Positions 17,172-26,172 of a stretch of 49,388 bases of DNA are shown in pieces. The notes beneath the pieces are model-generated. The model saw only the letters and a list, made by a program, of their open reading frames with translations. It did not search any database and was not told the origin of the DNA. Made by a program: the position numbers and the translations under genes. Positions within the stretch are counted from its first letter, which is position 1. Each line of letters begins with the position of its first letter. The stretch is from Novispirillum itersonii subsp. itersonii ATCC 12639. GTDB taxonomy: Bacteria > Pseudomonadota > Alphaproteobacteria > Rhodospirillales > Rhodospirillaceae. The stretch covers positions 1-49,388 of the forward strand of contig NZ_KB907353.1 in the NCBI RefSeq assembly GCF_000381985.1, in the 5' to 3' direction.

Positions 17172-18842
17172 GTGATCCCCAAGACTGCCGCGCAGGTTCT
17201 GGTTGAAACCCTTGCCCTCAACGGGGCCACCAAGGCGTTCGGCGTACCGGGCGAGAGCTATCTCGCCGTCCTCGACGCCCTCGTGGACAGCGATATCGAA
17301 TTCATCAATGCCCGTCAGGAAGGCGGGGCTGCCATGATGGCCGCCGCCCACGGCCGCATGACCGGCCAGCCGGGCATCTGCATGGTCACCCGTGGCCCCG
17401 GCGCCACCAACGCCAGCGCCGGCGTTCATGTCGCGTTCCAGGATTCTATCCCGATGATCCTGTTCATCGGGCAGGTGGCCCGCGATCAGGCCGACCGCGA
17501 AGCCTTCCAGGAAATCGACTATCGCCGCATGTTCGGTCAGATGGCCAAATGGGTCGCCCAGATCGACGACGCCAGCCGCATGGCCGAATACATCTCCCGC
17601 GCCTACCACACCGCCACCTCCGGCCGCCCCGGCCCGGTGGTTCTGGCCCTGCCGGAAGATATGCTGCACCTGCCGTCGCCGATGCCGGCCCTGACCCCGT
17701 ACCGCCGTGCCGAAGCCGCCCCGACCCCGCAGGCCCTGCTGGAGCTGTCGGAGCGCCTCGCCAAGGCCGAAAAGCCGTTCCTGCTGATCGGCGGCGGCGG
17801 CTGGGATCAGGAAACCTGTGAGATCCTCGCCGGGTTCGCGACCCAGAACAACCTGCCGGTCGGCGTGTCCTTCCGCTGTCAGGATCTGATCGACAACGAT
17901 CACCCCAACTATGTCGGCCACGTCGGGATCGGTATCGACCCCAACCTCGCCAAGACCATCCGCGAATCCGACCTGCTGCTGGTGCTGGGGGCCCGCCTCG
18001 GCGAAATGACCACCAGCAGCTATGAACTGCTGGTGCCGCCGCGTCTGGATAAGACCCTGATCCACATTCACGCCTCGGCGGAAGAACTGGGCCGCGTCTA
18101 TCAGCCGGATCTGCCGATCAACGCCGACGTGCGCTCCGCCACCCGGGCGCTGGCCAATCTCGGCCGGGTGTGGGGCGGCGATGACAGCCGGGTCAAGGCC
18201 CTGCGTGCCAACTTTGAAGCCTTCACCACCCCGACCCAGGTGCCCGGCCCGGTCAACATGGGCGAAGCGATCAAGGTCATGGACTCCCTGCTGCCGAAGG
18301 ACTCGATCCTGTGCAACGGCGCGGGCAACTATGCGATCTGGCTGCACCGTTTCCACCGCTATCACACCTATGGCGGCCAGCTGGCCCCGACCTGTGGCTC
18401 GATGGGCTTCGGCACTCCGGCGGCGGTTGCGGCCTCTATCGCCGATCCGTCCCGGGTGGCGGTGGCGTTCTCCGGCGACGGCTGCTTCCAGATGACCCTG
18501 CAGGAATTTGCGGTGGCCGTGCAGTATGGCACCCGCTTCATTCAGGTGGTGGTCAACAACGGCATGTACGGCACCATCCGCATGCATCAGGAACGCACCT
18601 ATCCGGGCCGCGTCTCCGGCACCCGCCTGTCCAACCCCGATTTCGCGGCCATGGGCCGGGCGATGGGCGGCAACGGCGAAGTGGTGGAACGCACCGAGGA
18701 CTTCGGTCCCGCCTTCGCCCGGGCGCTGGCCTCTGACCGCCCGACCCTGATTGAAGTGCGGGTTGACCCGGAAGCGCTGACCCCGGCCGCCACCCTGAGC
18801 GGCACCCGCGACGCGGCGCTGAAAGCCAAGGGCAAGGCATAA
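17172..18842 (+). CDS. thiamine-diphosphate-dependent enzyme, acetolactate synthase-like
   Basis: A 556-residue ThDP enzyme of the acetolactate synthase/benzoylformate decarboxylase superfamily. The catalytic Glu is in INARQEGGAAMMAAAHGRMTG and the ThDP/Mg motif is FSGDGCFQMTLQEFAVAVQY ending near VVNNGMYG; the order Pyr, central and PP domains is standard. The start is GTG 17172 with AGGAG eight bases upstream; the open frame runs back into the dehydrogenase gene without a binding site. Codon bias matches the preceding gene. A 2-oxo acid decarboxylase or carboligase in the same catabolic route is plausible, but the substrate is not readable. It is not beside an ilvN-like small subunit, which argues against branched-chain synthesis. 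Confidence 0.85.
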   Translation: MIPKTAAQVLVETLALNGATKAFGVPGESYLAVLDALVDSDIEFINARQEGGAAMMAAAHGRMTGQPGICMVTRGPGATNASAGVHVAFQDSIPMILFIGQVARDQADREAFQEIDYRRMFGQMAKWVAQIDDASRMAEYISRAYHTATSGRPGPVVLALPEDMLHLPSPMPALTPYRRAEAAPTPQALLELSERLAKAEKPFLLIGGGGWDQETCEILAGFATQNNLPVGVSFRCQDLIDNDHPNYVGHVGIGIDPNLAKTIRESDLLLVLGARLGEMTTSSYELLVPPRLDKTLIHIHASAEELGRVYQPDLPINADVRSATRALANLGRVWGGDDSRVKALRANFEAFTTPTQVPGPVNMGEAIKVMDSLLPKDSILCNGAGNYAIWLHRFHRYHTYGGQLAPTCGSMGFGTPAAVAASIADPSRVAVAFSGDGCFQMTLQEFAVAVQYGTRFIQVVVNNGMYGTIRMHQERTYPGRVSGTRLSNPDFAAMGRAMGGNGEVVERTEDFGPAFARALASDRPTLIEVRVDPEALTPAATLSGTRDAALKAKGKA

Positions 18843-18884
18843 TCCTGCCGTCAGGGGCAGCCTGACCGCAAACGGGTTGAGATC

Positions 18885-18919
18885 ACAGGGGGCGTCCTGC
18901 CAGGATGCCCCCTGTTTTT
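18885..18919 (+). terminator. Rho-independent terminator
   Basis: ACAGGGGGC and GCCCCCTGT flank a short second stem (TCCT/AGGA), forming a near-perfect long hairpin, followed directly by TTTTTG. It lies 43 bases after the ThDP enzyme stop and closes that transcription unit before the lipoprotein gene. Confidence 0.85.
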
Positions 18920-18987
18920 GTTGATTGGCAACCCTTCAGCGCCCCAGTATAGATGCAGAAGACGACCGAGATGTTGGGAGAACCCCT

Positions 18988-19452
18988 GTGGCCCGCACGC
19001 TGATCAAAGCAACCCTGATGGCCGCCACCCTGCTGGGGGCCGCACTGGTACAGGGCTGCGCGCCGGTGCGCGACTCTTACGCCGCCCGTCCGGCGGATGT
19101 GTATGGCACCGTCACCGGACAGGTGGTGATGCTGACCCGGCAGGCCCTGCCGGAAGAAGCGGTGATCGAAGTGGCAATCCTCGATGACAGCAATGCTGAC
19201 CCGGCACCCGGCATCCTCGGCAATACCCTGATCGAAGGACAGGGCCCGATGCCCTTCCCCTTCAGCCTGACCTACCGCCGGGATTCGCTGATCCCCGGCC
19301 ACACCTACCGGGTGGAAGCCACCATGGCCGAAAACGGCCGGGTTCTCTATCTGGCGGAACTGCCGGTGACCGTCTCGGCCACACCGGGGCCGGAACTGAG
19401 TGTCGGCGATCTGATTCTGCGCCCGGCACCGCCGAAGCCGAAGTCAAACTGA
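18988..19452 (+). CDS. YbaY-like lipoprotein
   Basis: A 154-residue protein with a lipoprotein signal: hydrophobic ATLMAATLLGAALVQG ends at Cys24 as the likely lipidation site. The -2 residue is Gln, slightly outside the strict lipobox. The rest is a beta-rich domain of the YbaY/YscW type: VTGQVVMLTRQALPEEAVIEV, later PFPFSLTYRRDSLIPGHTY and VEATMAENGRVLYL. E. coli YbaY is an outer-membrane lipoprotein of unclear role; YscW pilots a secretin. GTG 18988 is chosen because GGGAG precedes it. Earlier in-frame starts would place the signal sequence internally. No secretin gene is nearby. Confidence 0.82.
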   Translation: MARTLIKATLMAATLLGAALVQGCAPVRDSYAARPADVYGTVTGQVVMLTRQALPEEAVIEVAILDDSNADPAPGILGNTLIEGQGPMPFPFSLTYRRDSLIPGHTYRVEATMAENGRVLYLAELPVTVSATPGPELSVGDLILRPAPPKPKSN

Positions 19453-19567
19453 CGTATACGTTACCATTCTCCCTTTAACGGAAATCAGAATCCGGTATGC
19501 TGGGCGGTCTCAACAATACCGCCCGGCCCGGACCCTTGTCCTCTGACCGGCTGACAGGGAGATTCTG

Positions 19568-20377
19568 ATGTCCACGACCCCGACCGTTGCCCCCGACCTG
19601 ACCCAGCCGGTGGACATCCGCCAACAGGATGGCACGCTGGTCATCACCATCAACGACCCGGCCACCCGCAACGCGATGGGGGCCGGGCTGTTCACACAGG
19701 GCAAAGCGGCGCTGGAAGCGGTGGCGGCGGATGACAGCATCGGCGCGGTCATCCTGACCGGGGCAGGCGGCACCTTCTGCTCCGGCGGGGACCTGCGGAT
19801 GCTCGGGGCCCTGAAGACCCAGCCGGAAAGCACACTGGAAGCCGCTTTTGATGGCTTCCACGGCTTTATCCGTGCCCTGCGGGCGGTGCCGGTGCCGGTG
19901 ATCGCCGCCGTCGAAGGCAACGCTGCCGGTGCCGGGTTTTCCATGGCGGTTGCCTGTGACCTGCTGATCGCGGCAGACGATGCCAAATTCTCGATGGCCT
20001 ATATCAAGGTCGGCCTGAACCCGGATGGCGGGGCCTCGGCCTTCCTCAGCCGTGGCCTGCCGCATCAGCTGGTGGCGGAAATCCTGTTCTCCGGGGATGC
20101 CATCAACGCCAGCCGCCTGCATCAGCTGGGCGTCGTTAACCGACTGGTGCCCGCCGGGGCAGCCCTGCCAACCGCCCTCGGGCTGGCAGGGGCGCTGGCA
20201 CGGGGGCCGCGCCATGCCTTAAGCCGGTGCAAGACGCTGGTCGAACAGGCGCGCCAGAACACCCTGCCCCAGCAGCTGGATCTGGAAGCCCGCCTGTTCG
20301 GCGATGCAATCCGGCATGACGAGTCCAGCGAAGGGATGCGGGCTTTTATGGAAAAACGCCCCCCCCGGTTCCGTTAA
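19568..20377 (+). CDS. enoyl-CoA hydratase/isomerase family protein
   Basis: A 269-residue crotonase-fold enzyme. The oxyanion-hole segments are TFCSGGDLRMLG (about residues 77-88) and AVEGNAAGAGFSMAVACDLLIA (about 115-137), and the DAKFSMAYIKVGLNPDGG stretch lies at the position of the second catalytic region. There Asn/Pro/Asp replaces the usual second Glu of hydratases, which fits isomerase or hydrolase members of the family. It acts on an unidentified acyl-CoA. The start follows GGGAG. The stop overlaps the stop of the convergent NIPSNAP gene by four bases. Confidence 0.85.
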   Translation: MSTTPTVAPDLTQPVDIRQQDGTLVITINDPATRNAMGAGLFTQGKAALEAVAADDSIGAVILTGAGGTFCSGGDLRMLGALKTQPESTLEAAFDGFHGFIRALRAVPVPVIAAVEGNAAGAGFSMAVACDLLIAADDAKFSMAYIKVGLNPDGGASAFLSRGLPHQLVAEILFSGDAINASRLHQLGVVNRLVPAGAALPTALGLAGALARGPRHALSRCKTLVEQARQNTLPQQLDLEARLFGDAIRHDESSEGMRAFMEKRPPRFR

Positions 20378-20709
20378 GGGGCCTTCGCCACATCGGTCAC
20401 CATAAACGGTGCGTCCGTCATCAGGCGGTTTTCCTGACTGACCAGATTGTCGGCGGCGGCACTGGCAGCCTGATAGGCATGCCAGTCCGGATCCGCCGCC
20501 AATGCGGCCCGTTTCCGGTCCCGGTCGGCGGCATCGGCATAAACCCAGATATGCAGATAAGTGTTCACCGGCCCCACATCCGGGGCCAGAAAACACAGCG
20601 GGCGCCCAAGGTGGCGGGACTGCACGGCAAAACCATACTGCTGATACAGGGCAAGCTGTTTCTTCAGTGTATTGGGGCGACAGGTATATTCCCGCACGTC
20701 ATAAATCAT
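20374..20709 (-). CDS. NIPSNAP-family protein
   Basis: A 111-residue protein of the NIPSNAP type with a dimeric ferredoxin-like fold. Recognisable parts are MIYDVREYTCRPNTLKKQL, the central GPVNTYLHIWVYADAADRD and DPDWHAYQA. In bacteria such proteins often accompany sugar-acid or aromatic catabolism genes without a proven activity. ATG 20709 has GGAGGGAACGG just upstream; an earlier start would run into the amidohydrolase gene. It is the last gene of the minus-strand hexuronate unit, 16 bases after the lactone isomerase stop. Confidence 0.85.
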   Translation of the reverse strand: MIYDVREYTCRPNTLKKQLALYQQYGFAVQSRHLGRPLCFLAPDVGPVNTYLHIWVYADAADRDRKRAALAADPDWHAYQAASAAADNLVSQENRLMTDAPFMVTDVAKAP

Positions 20710-20725
20710 CCGTTCCCTCCCCGCG

Positions 20726-21556
20726 TCAGGCAAAGCCATAAAGGCGGGCCGGGTTCTCGACAAACATCAGGCGCTGCGCCGCTTCATCAGGCTGCCAGTG
20801 CCGCACCACGTCCAGCAGGGCGCGGTCATCGGGCCGACCGTCTGGCGGGCACATCACATGGGGCCAGTTGCTGCCCCACAGTATCCGGTCCGGCGCGTGG
20901 GCCATCACCCGGCGGGCCACCGCCCCGACATCCTCATAGTCCGGCGCCCCGGCACGGGAAATCTCATAACATCCGGCAATCTTGACATAGCAGTTGCCGC
21001 GGTCGATCAGCCGCAGCAGGGTGTCCACCCGGGCATCTCCGGCTGGCACCGGCTCGAGAAATTTACCGATATGGTCGATAACATACGGACCGGGGATTTT
21101 CTCCAGTGCCGCAACGTAGTCCTCAATCTCGCGCCCGTCGAACTGCACGATGCACGACCAGCCGAAGGCGGCAATCCGCTCGGAAACCGGCGTCAGGGCC
21201 GGCATCCGGTAAGCGCCCCCCAGATTCATAATCCGGCATCCCCGGACGCCCAGCGCCGTCAGGCGTTCCATCTCAGCATCACTCAGATCAGCCCCGGCGG
21301 CGATCACCCCCCGGGCAGAGTCCCCAAGATCGGCCAGAGCCTCCAGAACCGGGGTATTGTCTTTCTGATGGGCATTGGCCTGCACCACCACCACCCGGCG
21401 GCAACCAAGCTGGCCCTGCACCTGCTGCCGGTACGCCGTCAGATCGGGAAAATCCGCCGGACACGGCGGCCCGCCCGGCTGTGACGGAATGTGCGCCGGG
21501 TACAGGTGCATATGGCTGTCAATCGCCTCTGGCGGCAGTGGCACAAAATCAGACAT
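20726..21556 (-). CDS. amidohydrolase-family lactone isomerase (D-galactarolactone isomerase-like)
   Basis: A 276-residue amidohydrolase-2 family TIM-barrel enzyme with the N-terminal AIDSHMHLYP metal motif and the later GPYVIDHIGKF and RILWGSNWPHV segments. In Agrobacterium, D-galactarolactone isomerase of this family converts the 1,5-lactone made by uronate dehydrogenase into the 1,4-lactone. The same cluster here encodes uronate dehydrogenase, a cycloisomerase and KdgD, which supports that role. Related 2-pyrone-4,6-dicarboxylate hydrolases share the fold. ATG 21556 follows GGAGAGGAC. It is 46 bases downstream of the cycloisomerase gene on the same strand. Confidence 0.8.
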   Translation of the reverse strand: MSDFVPLPPEAIDSHMHLYPAHIPSQPGGPPCPADFPDLTAYRQQVQGQLGCRRVVVVQANAHQKDNTPVLEALADLGDSARGVIAAGADLSDAEMERLTALGVRGCRIMNLGGAYRMPALTPVSERIAAFGWSCIVQFDGREIEDYVAALEKIPGPYVIDHIGKFLEPVPAGDARVDTLLRLIDRGNCYVKIAGCYEISRAGAPDYEDVGAVARRVMAHAPDRILWGSNWPHVMCPPDGRPDDRALLDVVRHWQPDEAAQRLMFVENPARLYGFA

Positions 21557-21602
21557 CTGAGGTCCTCTCCGGGACAAAACAGGGATAGTTGGGACGGACC
21601 GT

Positions 21603-22733
21603 TCAGGCCGGGGCGTAAGCCGCCAGTGCCTCACGGTTAATCTCAATGCCAAGACCGGGGCCACCGGGAACTGTCAGGATGCCATCCACCGGCTCTAACG
21701 GTGTGGTGACAATGGCCTGCCGGAACGGATTGGGGGTGCGGTCAAATTCCAGATGCGGCGACCGCGCCTCATGCGCCGGGGGGGTCGGCGGCAGAATCGC
21801 ATGGGCATGCAGTGCAGCGGCAATGGCCACCGCCGTTCCCCAGACATGGGGCACCACCCGCACCGGATAGATATCCGCCAGCGTCAGCACGCGGCGAAAT
21901 TCCGATAACCCACCCAGACCGCAGACGTCAGGCTGCAGAACATCAACCGCCCCGGCCTGCAATGCCTGCGCAAACCCCCAGCGGCTATGCCAGGTCTCTC
22001 CCCCGGCCACCGGAATCGGCTGACTGCGGCGGATATGGGCGTAGGCCTCCAGCGCTTCCGGGACCACCGGCTCCTCAAACCAGGCCAGATCATAGCGCTC
22101 TGCGCGACGGCCAATGGTGATGGCATCGATGGCGTCATACCCATGGTTTGCATCAATCGCCAGCGACACATCAGGGCCAATCGCCTCGCGCACGGCGGCA
22201 ATGGTCGCCAGATCATCGGCAATCCCGAAGCCGATCTTGATTTTGCAGGCGCGGAACCCGGCGGCGACGGCCGCCACCATTTCCGCCACCGTCGCATCAA
22301 TACGGCTGCGCCCGACCGGACGGAACCCCCCGGTGGCATAGACCGGAATGCGGGTCCGGTGGGCACCGCCCATCAGCACATGGACCGGGGCATTGAACTG
22401 TTTGCCCGCCAGATCCCACAGGGCAATATCAATCCCGGACAGGGCCGTCATCGTCACCCCACGCTGCCCCTGATCACGGAACTGATTATAGAGGGTCAGC
22501 CAGTGCCGCTCGATTTCCAGCGCGGATACCCCGATCAGCAGGGGGGTCATCGCCTGCACCATCGCCGCGTTGGCGGTGGCCGGCCCCAGACATTCCCCCC
22601 ACCCGGTCAGGCCGCTGTCAGTGACAATTTCGACCAGACAGTGAAAACGGGCATCAAACTGCGAGAAAGACGACTGAAACGGCTGATCCAGCCGATGATA
22701 CAGCAGGTGAGTATGAACGGCGGTGATCCGCAT
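21603..22733 (-). CDS. galactarolactone cycloisomerase-like enolase-superfamily enzyme
   Basis: A 376-residue mandelate racemase/muconate lactonising enzyme family protein. The second catalytic base lysine is in RACKIKIGFG. The three Mg ligands are in LAIDANHGYD, AWFEEPVVPE and VAGGETWHSRW, and the catalytic His is in VRVVPHVWGTAV. Its length matches Agrobacterium Gci, which opens D-galactaro-1,4-lactone to 5-keto-4-deoxy-D-glucarate, the KdgD substrate. KdgD is encoded immediately upstream. ATG 22733 is preceded by GAGGGC. A sugar-acid dehydratase of the same superfamily is the main alternative. Confidence 0.82.
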   Translation of the reverse strand: MRITAVHTHLLYHRLDQPFQSSFSQFDARFHCLVEIVTDSGLTGWGECLGPATANAAMVQAMTPLLIGVSALEIERHWLTLYNQFRDQGQRGVTMTALSGIDIALWDLAGKQFNAPVHVLMGGAHRTRIPVYATGGFRPVGRSRIDATVAEMVAAVAAGFRACKIKIGFGIADDLATIAAVREAIGPDVSLAIDANHGYDAIDAITIGRRAERYDLAWFEEPVVPEALEAYAHIRRSQPIPVAGGETWHSRWGFAQALQAGAVDVLQPDVCGLGGLSEFRRVLTLADIYPVRVVPHVWGTAVAIAAALHAHAILPPTPPAHEARSPHLEFDRTPNPFRQAIVTTPLEPVDGILTVPGGPGLGIEINREALAAYAPA

Positions 22734-22815
22734 GGGGCCCTCGGCTGACAGGGTAAAACACCGGAACGGACGTACAGTCCGGGGCAGGATCTGCCCCACC
22801 CCGGACAGATAAAGA

Positions 22816-23769
<954 letters not shown>

Positions 23770-23903
23770 TCATCGGGGCGCCGAAGGGGAAGGGAGAGGC
23801 CCCGGACCCCATCCGTCAGACCGGCGCCGACAACAGCGCCAAGAGACGACAACAGATGGTGCCCCGGGGCCGGCGCCGGAGTCCCTCCGGCAACCGTGAT
23901 GAA

Positions 23904-23931
23904 ATAGTATGACATTCCCCCATCATGTCAA
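23904..23931 (-). promoter_or_regulatory. kdgD operon promoter
   Basis: On the minus strand, TTGACA (23931-23926), a 16-base spacer and TACTAT (23909-23904) form a near-consensus sigma-70 promoter about 170 bases upstream of kdgD. The spacer includes a TGACAT word, and the palindrome at 23934-23946 abuts the -35, so repression by the neighbouring GntR/FCD protein is likely. Confidence 0.75.
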
Positions 23932-23933
23932 CA

Positions 23934-23946
23934 GTCATATGATGAC
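23934..23946. promoter_or_regulatory. GntR/FCD operator, copy 1
   Basis: GTCATATGATGAC, a perfect inverted repeat of GTCAT/ATGAC with a three-base centre, lies immediately upstream of the kdgD promoter -35. The same palindrome in opposite reading occurs at 24874-24886. FadR/FCD-type regulators commonly bind short inverted repeats of this design. The repeat is seen; the protein that binds it is inferred. Confidence 0.75.
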
Positions 23947-23985
23947 TTTGCGAAGATGTCATCCTGACTGCCGCGCTGAACAGCC

Positions 23986-24756
23986 TTACTCCCCGGCCAG
24001 ACTGGTCCGGCGGTGCGCCGCCCGCGCCAGCGACCGATAGCGGTCCGTTCCCCCAGCCAGATGCTGGCGCATCGCCGCCCGCGCCGCATCCGGGTCATGC
24101 CGCAGGATCGCCTCAAGAATGGCCCGGTGCTCCTGATTCAACTGTTCTTCCAGGGCCTGATTCCGCGGCAGACCAGCCTCTTCCCGCAATCGGGACCGGG
24201 GAATCGTGCGGTTGCCGAGATACCCCAGAAACTCGACGAACCGGGGGTTGTTGGTCGCCCGGGCAATCGACAGATGAAAATCAAAATCCTCCGCCTCAGA
24301 CAGATCCCCCCGCTGCAGCGCGGCTTCCAGGGCATCAAAACAGCTACAGATTTCCGCCTCCTGCGCGGGGGAACACCGGGACGCCGCCAGCGCTGCCGAC
24401 TCCACTTCCACCGCCGTGCGCAGCTCCAGCGCCTCGATCACGTCAGAAATCTTCTGCGGAGAAATCTGGATAAATCCATCCCCGTCCCGCCCCCCGTCCC
24501 GCCCGGAGTCGCGGGGCGGAGGGGCCATCACAAACACCCCCACCCCCTGCTTCGGCTGCACCAGCCCGTCAGCCCGCAGGCTGGCCACCGCCTCACGGAT
24601 CACCGTGCGGCTGACCCCCAGTTCGCGGTTCAGCTCCTGCTCGGTCGGCAGTTTGTCGCCGGGCTTGAGCTGGCCGGACACAATGCGGTCCCGCAGGGTT
24701 TCAATGACCTTCTGGGTCAAATTCTGGCGGGGTTGCTTCTGCGCGGCGACAGCCAT
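23986..24756 (-). CDS. GntR-family regulator with FCD domain (hexuronate cluster)
   Basis: A 256-residue FadR-type regulator. The winged helix spans about residues 15-80: LTQKVIETLRDRIVSGQLKPG, LPTEQELNRELGVSRTVIREA and LRADGLVQPKQGVGVFV. The C-terminal all-helical FCD effector domain (about 105-240) includes EALELRTAVEVESAALAA, FDFHLSIARATNNPRFVEFL and EHRAILEAILRHD, with His and Asp residues that bind metal in the family. ATG 24756 follows AGAGGAC. It sits between the kdgD operon and the divergent TRAP-transporter operon and likely represses both until a uronate or aldarate-derived signal is present. Confidence 0.92.
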   Translation of the reverse strand: MAVAAQKQPRQNLTQKVIETLRDRIVSGQLKPGDKLPTEQELNRELGVSRTVIREAVASLRADGLVQPKQGVGVFVMAPPPRDSGRDGGRDGDGFIQISPQKISDVIEALELRTAVEVESAALAASRCSPAQEAEICSCFDALEAALQRGDLSEAEDFDFHLSIARATNNPRFVEFLGYLGNRTIPRSRLREEAGLPRNQALEEQLNQEHRAILEAILRHDPDAARAAMRQHLAGGTDRYRSLARAAHRRTSLAGE

Positions 24757-24866
24757 GGCGTCAGTCCTCTTCTCTCGTATCCCATCGACCCGGCCCCGGA
24801 GCGGAAGGCAGGCCACCCCATCATCGGGCATCACGCATGTTGTCATATCTTTTACAAAAGAGCTAT

Positions 24867-24895
24867 TGACCAGTCATCATATGACATGTAGCGTT
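24867..24895 (+). promoter_or_regulatory. candidate dctP promoter overlapping operator copy 2
   Basis: TTGACC (24867-24872), a 17-base spacer and the weak -10 TAGCGT (24890-24895) face the TRAP-transporter genes. The palindrome GTCATCATATGAC (24874-24886) fills the spacer, an arrangement expected for direct repression. The -35 and operator are convincing; the -10 is poor. Confidence 0.5.
24874..24886. promoter_or_regulatory. GntR/FCD operator, copy 2
   Basis: GTCATCATATGAC is the exact reverse complement of the palindrome at 23934-23946, with the same GTCAT/ATGAC arms. It lies about 120 bases before gntR and 220 bases before dctP, which are divergent, so one site could control both directions. 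Confidence 0.75.
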
Positions 24896-25106
24896 CCCGT
24901 CACATGCTACCGGCTCTGTTGTCCGGTGACAACTCCCCCTACCCCACCCATTCGGATCCACGTCCGGCCCCGGATACCCGGCCAGACCCGCCGGGGCCAC
25001 AACACCAGAAAACCGCTGCCCGGAGGCAAGAGGGAGCCACTCCCCGCCGGACGGACCCCTACCGGCGTCCGCCCGCATCCGCGCACCGGAAACGGGAGGT
25101 AAAACC

Positions 25107-26099
25107 ATGATGAAAACGATGATCGCCCGCTGCGCCACCACAGCCGCCGGTACCGCCCTCGCCCTTGTTATGATGGCAGGTGCCGCACAGGCAGAATGGC
25201 GCGGCTGGAATATCCATCCCCCCGAATATCCGGTCTCCGTCGGCATGGAGAAGTTTGCCGAACTGGCCAAGGAAAAAACCGGTGGCCGCGTGACCGGCAA
25301 GGTCTATCACAGCGCTGTCCTCGGTGATCAGTCAGACGCCATCTCACAGGTTCAGCTCGGTGCCATCGATTTCGGCGAATTCAACATGGGGCCGCTGGGC
25401 ACTGCCGTGCCGGAGGCCAATGTGGTCTCTCTGCCTTTCATCTTCCGCAGCGTCGATCACATGCACAAGGTGATGGATGGCCCGGTCGGGGATAAGCTGG
25501 CCGCTGCGCTGGAAAAGAAGGGACTGGTGGCCCTCGCCTGGTATGACTCCGGTGCCCGGTCCTTCTACAATACCAAAAAGCCGATCACCACGCCCAACGA
25601 CATGAAGGGCATGAAGATGCGGGTGATGAACAACACCCTGTTCGTCGGCATGGTGGAATCGATGGGGGGGAACGCCACCCCGATGCCCTACAGCGATGTG
25701 TATCAGTCGCTGAAAACCGGGGTGATCGACGGCGCGGAAAACAACTGGCCGTCCTATGAAAGCTCCAACCACTACGAAGTGGCGGGATACTACTCCCTGA
25801 CAGAACACCTTATTTTGCCGGAATGCCTGTGCGTGTCAAAAGCCAGTTGGTCGCGCCTGTCGGCGGAAGACCAGAAGGCCGTCCGCGAGGCCGCCCGTGA
25901 AAGCGCCACGCTGCAACGTAAACTGTGGGCCGACCGTGAGGCCAAAAGCCGCGAACTGATCGAAAAGGCAGGCGGCAAGATCAACGAAATCACCAATAAG
26001 GTCCCGTTCCAGACCCAGATGGTCGCCGTCTATGAAGACGCGATCAAAAAGACACCGGCCCTGAAGGACCTGATCGCCGAGATCAAGGCAGTTCAATAA
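25107..26099 (+). CDS. dctP: TRAP transporter solute-binding protein DctP
   Basis: A 330-residue periplasmic binding protein of the TRAP DctP family. A signal peptide ends near AQA at residue 29. The conserved family core is present: the MKGMKMRVMNN segment holding the substrate-binding Arg, and VYQSLKTGVIDGAENNWPSYE. It would bind a hexuronate or aldarate, judged by the surrounding uronate dehydrogenase and KdgD genes, and hand it to DctQM. GGAGG precedes the ATG. It is the first gene of the plus-strand unit. Confidence 0.93.
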   Translation: MMKTMIARCATTAAGTALALVMMAGAAQAEWRGWNIHPPEYPVSVGMEKFAELAKEKTGGRVTGKVYHSAVLGDQSDAISQVQLGAIDFGEFNMGPLGTAVPEANVVSLPFIFRSVDHMHKVMDGPVGDKLAAALEKKGLVALAWYDSGARSFYNTKKPITTPNDMKGMKMRVMNNTLFVGMVESMGGNATPMPYSDVYQSLKTGVIDGAENNWPSYESSNHYEVAGYYSLTEHLILPECLCVSKASWSRLSAEDQKAVREAARESATLQRKLWADREAKSRELIEKAGGKINEITNKVPFQTQMVAVYEDAIKKTPALKDLIAEIKAVQ

Positions 26100-26172
26100 G
26101 GCCGCCTTGCCATGGCCGGGGCGGCCCTGCGCCGCCCCGGCTTATTCTGGTCCTTTTCGGGAGGATTCCCCG

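Larger units (their letters stand above)
24757..25106. other. divergent control region gntR / dctP
   Basis: This 350-base gap holds operator copy 2 and a candidate dctP promoter, plus a further ATATGACAA-like half-site on the minus strand near 24840 that may serve gntR autoregulation. Bases 24930-25090 are C-rich and form no supported gene or clear terminator. Confidence 0.65.

Noticed and set aside
15407-17233. A 608-codon minus-strand open frame opposite amaB
   Set aside because: The strongly biased plus-strand codons of amaB create a long stop-free antisense frame. No domain or ribosome binding site.
19502-19524. GGGCGGT/ACCGCCC hairpin as a terminator after the YbaY-like gene
   Set aside because: The stem is real but no T run follows and the enoyl-CoA hydratase gene starts 44 bases later. 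It may be chance or a weak processing structure.
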